Below, piece after piece: positions 44,459 through 64,000 of a DNA stretch of 64,000 nt (positions are counted from its first letter, which is position 1; each line of letters opens with the position of its first letter). Source of the stretch: Pseudomonas sp. TH15 (GTDB lineage Bacteria; Pseudomonadota; Gammaproteobacteria; Pseudomonadales; Pseudomonadaceae); the NCBI RefSeq assembly GCF_016651105.1, contig NZ_JAEKEL010000001.1:3524001-3588000 (forward strand), read 5' to 3'. The position numbers were made by a program, and so were the translations under genes. Under the pieces are notes generated by a model that did no database searches, was not told the DNA's origin, and worked only from the letters and a program-made list of their open reading frames with translations.

Positions 44459-44943
44459 ATCCTTCATCCTTGGTTCAGAGCCATCACTGAATCGTCTGCC
44501 GTCTCTGTAAAAGCCGCCCACCCAGTCATTTCTCCTTGAACACGAACTGGAGCGGGATTTAAGCCTATGGATTTGTCCTACGTCTGTAGGGGAAACAGGG
44601 ACACAAAGTGCCACTATTTCTGAAATTTGGCGCCGGGGTTCTGACGGAGTTCAGTGCATAAACATGCAGTTTTGTGACTGTCAGGTCACGCAAAACACCC
44701 ATTAGGCGGGCAGATCGGTTTTTTTGATTGGCGACATCGAGGCAAAAAGCACTATTGATGATTGGCGCTTTTCCTACAGGTTTTTCAGATTTAGCCACCC
44801 GAACTTTTAGAAGTTGCCTGCTCTGGGTGGGCCAAAAATTCGTCAAGGACGTTGCCAGGGGCTGCGGGTGTCCGGGTTTCAGGTGTCATGTCGGCGGCGG
44901 GGCCGATGCTTGAATACCGGCAAAATCACATGAGAAGGATCTT
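44459..44943. promoter_or_regulatory. Divergent control region between the LuxR gene and the first synthetase gene
   Basis: No gene is visible in these 485 bases. Two inverted repeats stand out: TGTCC-N20-GGACA at 44574-44603, which contains an inner CCTAC-N4-GTAGG at 44577-44590, and GTGAC-N6-GTCAC at 44674-44689 flanked by TTTT and AAAA. Either may be a LuxR-type operator. The spacing does not fit the 20-base syr-syp box I know. AAGGA at 44935-44939 is the ribosome site of the synthetase gene. Promoter boxes cannot be placed with confidence. Confidence 0.4.
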
Positions 44944-47900
44944 ATGCCGCCTATTTCTGCCCACGTGGCGGACGATCAGTCCGCGCCTGTCGAGACGTTC
45001 GCCCTGACTGCCGCCCAACGGGATATCTGGCTGGATCAACTGAGCCGCGGAGATTCGCCGCTGTATAACATTGGCGGTTACGTCGAACTGAGCGGGCCGC
45101 TGGATCCGGCACTGCTGCAGTCGGCACTTGAATATCTGGTTGAAGCCAACGATGCCTTGCGCATTGTTCTGCGGTCGGATGTTGATGACGACGGGCTACC
45201 GTTGCAAGACTTTGCGCAGGCGCTGCCCGTGGCCATGCCGCTGCACGACTTCAGTGGGCACCCCGATCCGCAGTCGGCGGCCCGCAAGCTGGTCGAAGAG
45301 CAAATGGCGCATGCCTTTGTGTTGAACGGGCAAGCGTTGTTCCGCTTCACTCTGATTCGCCTTGATCGCCATCGCCACTGGTTGGCAGCGCAGGCCCACC
45401 ACTTGATTATCGATGGCTGGGCTTTCGCTCTGCTGTTCAAGTCGCTGGGCGACATTTACAGCGCGTTGTGCCGTGGCGAGCGCCCGAGTGTGGCGGCACC
45501 GTCCTATGTCGGCTTTATCGAAGATGACGCGCGCTACCAGCAGTCACCCCGTTATGAACTCGATCAACGCTACTGGCTGAACAAGTACCGCAGCTTGCCC
45601 GAACCCTTGTTGACTGCCCGCCATCGCGAATCCCTTGACGTTGAAGCAGCCCCCAGTCGCATTCACGTCGAGGCTTTTTCAACCGCACTGCACGAGCGCA
45701 TGAAGGACTGCGCGCGGCAATCGGGTGGCTCGGCCTTTCATGTCTTGCTGGCGGCACTGCACGTGTATTTCAGTCGCACCGCGCAACGTGACGAGTGGGT
45801 GGTCGGCTTGCCAATCCTCAATCGCTCCGGGGCGCGTTTCAAAAGCACCTTGGGCCTGTTCACCCAGGTCAGCGCAATGCACATGGACTTTGGCCGAGCG
45901 CTGCCATTTGGCGAATTGATCAAGGCCATTGGCGACGCTCTCAAGCAGGATTTTCGCCATCAGCGTTACCCGCTGAGCGAGATGAACCGCGCGCTGGGCC
46001 TGTTGCGCGAAGACCGCTCGCAACTGTTCGAGCTGTCGGTGTCGTACGAGCAGGACGACCATGAATACCGTTACGGTGAGGCGTCGGGGCACTCGGTCAA
46101 GGTCTCCAACCAGCATGAGACGACACCGCTGGCCATTCACCTGCGCAGCAACCGTTACGACGACAAGGCCTGGCTGCATCTGGTGTATTCCCCGGCCTAT
46201 TTCACGGCAGACGAGATCGCGTCGTTCACCGAACACTTGTTGCTGATTCTGCGGCAAGGCCTGGAATCTCCTGAGCGGGCCGTCGCCGATTTCAACCTGA
46301 ACAGCCCGGCCGAGCTCGCCCTGCTACATAAGTGGAATGACACTCGGGTCAGCTATTCGCAAAACCAGACGATTCATCAACGCTTCGCGTCGCGGGTTGC
46401 CGAACAACCGGATGCTGTGGTCGCGACTCATCAGGGGCGGTCGCTGAGTTACGCCGAGCTGAACCGGCAAGCCAATACGCTGGTCCATCATCTGCTGGGC
46501 CTCGGTGTACGACCTGATGACCGGATAGCGATTATTGCCCGCAGAGGCCTGGAAACATTGGTCGGGCTGCTGGCAACGCTCAAGGCCGGCGCGGCGTATG
46601 TGCCGATTGACCCGGCGCATCCGCCCGAGCGCCTGAGCTATCTGCTCAGCGACAGCGCGCCAGTGGCGCTGCTGACCCAAAGCGATCTGCGCGAGCGCTT
46701 ACCCGCCACAGCGCTGCCAGTGATTGAGCTTGATCGGCGCGAGTGGTCGCTCGACAGCGTCACCGATCCCGAGGTGGCCGGGCTGAACCCTGGCAATCTT
46801 GCTTATGTGATTTACACCTCGGGCTCGACCGGGTTGCCCAAGGGCGTGATGGTCGAACACCGCACCTTGTGCAATCTGGTCGACTGGCACTGCGAGGCTT
46901 TCGGTCTCGGCCCGGGGCAGCACACGTCGAGCCTGGCCGGCTTCGGTTTCGACGCGATGGCGTGGGAGCTTTGGCCGGCGTTGTGTGCCGGGGCGACGGT
47001 GCATTTTTCACCCGCAACCGACGGCAACGAAGACATCGACGCGCTGCTGGCGTGGTGGCGAGCGCAGCCGCTGGACGTCAGCTTTTTACCCACGCCGATC
47101 GCCGAATACGCCTTCAGTAAACAACTCGATCACCCGACCTTGCGCACTTTGTTGATCGGCGGCGATCGCCTGCGCCAGTTCAATCGCGCGCAGGGTTTTG
47201 CGGTGGTCAACAACTATGGCCCGACCGAAGCCACGGTGGTCGCCACTTCAGGCCTGATCACGCCGGGGCAAGCGTTGCACATCGGCAAACCGGTGAGTAA
47301 TGCCACGGCTTATTTGCTCGATGATCAACAGCGCCCGGTGCCGATTGGCATCATCGGCGAGCTGTATGTCGGCGGCGCCGGGGTTGCACGGGGCTATCTG
47401 AATCGCCCGGAATTGACGGCCGAACGCTTCCTCGACGACCCGTTCAGTGCGCAGCCGGATGCGCGCCTGTATCGTACGGGCGACCTCGCACGTTGGCGCG
47501 CCGACGGCAACCTTGAGTACATCGGCCGTAACGATGACCAGGTAAAGGTGCGCGGTGTGCGTGTCGAACTGGGCGAAATCGAAGCCGCTCTTGCCAGCCA
47601 TGATGCGGTGCAAGAAGCGGTGGTGCTGGTGCGCGATGGCCAATTGTTGGCGTGGTTCACCGAACGTGAGGCGCTGGATATCCTGCGACTGCACGCGCAT
47701 CTGACGTCGCGATTGCCGGCCGCGATGCTACCGGCCGCTTACGTGCGCCTGGCGAGTTTGCCCCTGACGGCCAACGGCAAGCTCGATCGCCAGGCCCTGC
47801 CGGTACCGGGGCCGGAAGCGTTGATTCGTCGCGGATACGAGGCGCCACAGGGTGATGTCGAAATTGCCCTGGCGCAGATCTGGGCCGAGGTTTTGCAGGT

Positions 47901-50900
47901 CGAGCGGGTAGGACGGCACGACCATTTCTTTGAGCTGGGCGGCCACTCGTTGTTGGCGGTGGGCCTGATCGAACGCATGCGCCAGATCGGCATGAGCAGC
48001 GATGTGCGGGTGTTGTTCAATCAACCGACGCTGGCAGCGCTGGCAGCAGCGGAGGGCAGCGGCCGCGAAGTCGAGGTGCCGGCCAACCGTATTGCCGCCG
48101 ATTGCACGCACATCACGCCGGACCTGCTGCCCTTGGTGCAACTGGATCAGGGGATGATCGAGCGTATCGTCGCCACCGTGCCGGGCGGTGCCGCCAATGT
48201 GCAGGACATCTACCCGTTGGCGCCGTTGCAGGAAGGCATTCTCTATCACCACATCACCGCCGCACAGGGCGATCCGTACCTGCTGCAATCACTGCTGGCG
48301 TTCGACAGTCTCGAGCGGGTCGAGGCTTTCGCTGCTGCGTTGCGTCAGGTCATGGCGCGCCACGACATCCTGCGCACGGCAGTGGTCTGGGAAGGGCTGA
48401 CGTCACCGGTGCAGGTGGTGTGGCGCGAGGCCATTTTGCCGGTGCAAGAGCTTGAGCTGGATCCTGCCCACGGCGCGATCATCGATCAATTACACCAGCG
48501 CTTCGACGCGCGGCGTTATCGCCTCGACATAAGCCAGGCGCCGCTGCTGCGCCTGATGGTTGCCCGTGACCCGGAGCAAAACCGGGTGGTGGGCATCTTG
48601 CTGTTCCACCATCTGGCGATGGATCACATCGCATTGGAGGCGATGCGCGAAGAAATTCACGCCAGCCTGTCCGGGCACGGCGAACCGCTGGCAGCACCGG
48701 TGCCGTACCGCAACTATGTGGCGCAAACGAGATTCGGCGTCAGCGAGCAGGAGCATGAAGCGTTCTTTCGCCAGATGCTCGGCGACATCGACGAGCCGAC
48801 CTTGCCGTTCGCTTTGCAGAACGTCCAGGGCGACGGCAGCAACATCGAAGAAGCCGAGCAAACCGTGGCGCCCGATCTCTATCAGCGCATGCAACAGCAG
48901 GTGCGTCTGGCTGGCGTGAGTGTCGCCAGTTTGATCCATCTCGCCTGGGCGCAAGTGTTGGCGGCGACCTCTGGCCAGCAAAGTGTGGTGTTCGGCACGG
49001 TGCTGATGGGCCGAATGCAGGGCGGCGCGGGCGCAGACCGAGCGTTGGGGGTGTTCATCAACACCTTGCCGCTGCGGGTCGATGTCGGCGAGGGCGCGCG
49101 CACGGCGGTGCAATCCACCCATGCGCGCCTGAGCGCTTTACTCGGTCATGAACACGCCTCATTGGCGCTGGCCCAACGTTGCAGTGGCGTTGCCGCACCT
49201 GCGCCGCTGTTCAGTGCCTTGCTCAACTACCGGCACAGCGATGATGTCGAGCAAAAAACCTCTCGGCAAACCTGGCAGGGCATCGAGACGCTGGCCAACG
49301 AGGAGCGCACCAATTACCCGTTTACCCTGAGTGTCGATGACCTCGGCACGGGCTTGCGCCTGACCACCAGAACCTTGTCGGACATTGGCGCACAACGGAT
49401 TTGCGCATACGTGCAGGCGGCGTTGAGCGGCTTGGTCGAGGCGCTGGAAACTGCACCGCAACGGCCGTTGAACAGTCTGCCGTTGCTGTCGCGAGCAGAG
49501 CTGCAACAGCTGCTGATTGAGTTCAACGATACGGCAGTCGATTGCCCGATGGACCAGCCGCTGCAAGCGCTGTTCGAACAACAGGTGCAGCGCAAGCCGG
49601 ATGCCATTGCGGTGCAATTCGCCGGGCAGCGCCTGACCTATCGCCAGTTGAACGAGCAAGCCAACCGCTTGGCCCATTATCTGCGCGGGCTGGGCGTACA
49701 GCCGGATTCGCGGGTAGCCATCTGCGTCGAGCGCGGGCCTGAGCTGGTGATCGGCCTGTTGGGCATTCTCAAGGCCGGAGGTGCTTATGTGCCGCTCGAT
49801 CCGGATTATCCGCTGCAACGGCTGAACTACATGTTGCAGGACAGCGCGCCGGTCGCGCTGCTGGTGCATGCCGCGACGCGCGATCTGCTGAGCGAACCCG
49901 GCGTGCCGGTGATCGATCTCGACCTCGGTGCATGGCAGGACCAGCCACACGACAATCCGCGAGTGCCGGGTCTTGGCGCGGCGAATCTGGCCTACATGAT
50001 CTACACCTCCGGCTCCACCGGTACGCCGAAGGGGTGATGATCGAGCACCGCAGCGCCTGCAACATGGTGCACTGGGGCTCGCAACTTGCGCCGCCCACTG
50101 ACCACGGCGCGTTGCTGCAAAAGGCCCCGTACAGTTTCGACAGTTCGGTGTGGGAGATTTTCTGGCCGCTGTGTTCGGGCATGCGCCTGGTGCTTGCGCG
50201 CGCCGATGGCAATCGCGATTCGGCCTATGTGACGCAAGTGATCCGCGAGCAGAACATTACCGTGGTCAAGTTCGTCCCGGCGCTGTTGCAGCAGTTCATC
50301 GAACAGGACGATGTCAGTCAGTGCACCAGCCTCACCGATGTGCTCAACGGTGGCGGCGAGTTAACCGTCGCCCTGGCACGGCAAGTGCGTGAACGCCTGC
50401 CGTGGGTGCGCCTGCACAACGTCTATGGGCCGACCGAAACCACGGTCGACAGCAGCGGCTGGACGCTGGAGCCCGGCGAGCCGGTGCCGCCGACACTGGT
50501 GCCGATCGGCAAGGCGCTGAGCAACACGCGGCTGTATGTCCTCGATGGCTGCGATCAACCGGTGCCGGTTGGCGTCAGCGGGCATTTGCACATTGGCGGG
50601 GTGGGCGTGGCGCGCGGCTATCTGGGGCTGCCGCAACTGCAGGCCGAACGCTTTATCGACAGCCCGTTCGTGGCCGGTGATCGCTTGTATCGCACCGGCG
50701 ATCTGGTGCGTTACGGCGCTGACGGCAATCTCGAGTTCCTCGGTCGCAATGACTTTCAGGTCAAGCTGCGCGGGGTGCGCCTTGAGCTGGGCGAGATTGA
50801 AGCGCGCCTGCTCGAGCACCCGGCGATCCGCGAGGCGGTGGTGCTGGTACGCGATGAGCGACTGGTGGCGTATTACTCAGTGCGTACCGGCGTCGCTGCG

Positions 50901-51353
50901 CCCACGCTTGAAGCGTTGCGCGCGCATGTGTTGGCGCGATTGCCGGAGTTCATGGTGCCTGGCGCTTACGTGATGCTGGCGGCGTTGCCCTTGACGCCCA
51001 ACGACAAAATCGACCGCAAGACGTTGCCGGAGCCGGGGGCGGAGGCGCTGCTCAGTCGTCCTTATGCGGCACCCGAAGGGGACGTGGAAATGGCCCTGGC
51101 GCAGATCTGGGCGCAAGTGCTCAAGGTCGAGCAGGTTGGGCGCCACGACAACTTCTTTGAACTGGGCGGGCATTCGTTGCTGGCGGTGAGTCTGGTGGCG
51201 CGCATGCGTCTGGCCGGGCTGCATGTCGACGCGCGGACGCTGTTCAGTCAGCCGACGCTGGCCGCGCTGGCGGCACAGACCTCGCGGCAGGCCAGGCAGG
51301 TTGAAATCGCCCAGACCACCATCCCAAGTCTCAACCGCAAGCGCCGCCTCTGA
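44944..51353 (+). pseudogene. Lipopeptide non-ribosomal peptide synthetase A, two modules, with a one-base frameshift
   Basis: With one base restored this is about 2136 residues: starter C, A1, T1, dual C/E, A2, T2. The starter C domain (HHLIIDG near residue 152) has the place of the lipo-initiating type, joining a fatty acid to residue 1. A1 (about 480-980) reads DAWFLGNVVK, a leucine code. T1 and T2 carry LGGHS near 998 and 2074. The second C domain has HHITAAQGD near 1102 and HHLAMDH, the dual condensation/epimerization signature, so residue 1 should become D. A2 reads DSWKLGVVDK, which I cannot assign; lysine at site 4 would suit an acidic side chain. There is no thioesterase, as expected for the first enzyme. 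The frame changes at GGGG 50031-50034 inside TSGSTGTPKG; a fifth G restores it. As read, translation stops at 50037. Confidence 0.93.
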
Positions 51354-51367
51354 CCGTCGGACGCAAG

Positions 51368-51465
51368 CCCTGTGGGAGCGGGCTTGCTCGCGAAGGCGTC
51401 GTTTCAGTCAATATTGATGTCGACTGACACACCGCTTTCGCGAGCAAGCCCGCTCCCACAGGGGG
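51368..51465. repeat. REP-type inverted pair between the two synthetase genes
   Basis: Arms CCCTGTGGGAGCGGGCTTGC... and ...GCAAGCCCGCTCCCACAGGG. It sits in the 255-base gap between the synthetase genes and could lower read-through or protect the upstream message. No T-run follows. Confidence 0.85.
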
Positions 51466-51608
51466 CTGCGGTGCTCACGCAGGTGGCTTGTCCCCGCTTC
51501 CCATGTCAGACACCCACGCCCCGATGTTTTAGTTTTTCCAGGCTGCGCGCCGTGTGCACGGACTCGCTGCTGCGCGCTCCTTTTTCCGTATTTACAGCAG
51601 GTTACCTC

Positions 51609-64000
<12,392 letters not shown>

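Overview
The window is GC-rich, densely coded chromosomal DNA of a plant- or soil-type Pseudomonas, most likely the P. fluorescens group. The evidence is gene order that I recognise from Pseudomonas (fabI, npp/yej transporter, mltD, gloB, rnhA, dnaQ, ldcA; and nadK to pepN), many Pseudomonas REP-type palindromes between genes, and a cyclic-lipopeptide synthetase locus. I see no tRNA, rRNA, CRISPR array, insertion sequence or prophage.

Layout. 1-2.5 kb: the end of a molybdenum hydroxylase large subunit with its cytochrome c partner, then a GAF-GGDEF diguanylate cyclase. 2.7-10.9 kb (minus strand): a peptide/peptidyl-nucleoside ABC importer with two tandem binding proteins, two permeases and a double ATPase, with fabI as the last gene of the run. 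11.2-19.8 kb: mltD, gloB, a yafS-type methyltransferase, rnhA, dnaQ, a lysine/ornithine/arginine decarboxylase (ldcA type), a SatA-like acetyltransferase and a LysR regulator. 19.9-23.5 kb: a small conserved protein, a ChrR-like flavoreductase, an orphan ArsB arsenite pump and a DUF1853 protein. 23.5-32.1 kb: nadK, a metallophosphoesterase, a little-known AAA ATPase/membrane protein/TPR operon, yeaC, a DUF2797 protein and pepN.

32.1-44.5 kb: katG with a tandem duplication of its 3' end (including a diverged remnant of a second katG allele), a ZnuD-like TonB receptor behind a Zur-like box, an LTA-synthase-like sulfatase, an XRE/membrane-protein pair with a perfect operator palindrome, a Sco/PCuAC copper pair, and an outer-membrane efflux lipoprotein next to a LuxR regulator. 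44.9-64.0 kb: two lipopeptide synthetase genes. The first carries two modules; the second carries at least four and runs off the window. The adenylation codes I read predict Leu - unassigned polar residue - Thr - Leu - Leu - Ser. The first condensation domain is of the lipo-initiating type, and the five later ones carry the dual condensation/epimerization signature. The efflux lipoprotein and LuxR gene therefore probably belong to the export and control of this lipopeptide.

Two genes, the ZnuD-like receptor and the first synthetase, are each broken by a one-base deletion in a run of G. Both are otherwise intact, so base-calling errors are at least as likely as real mutations.
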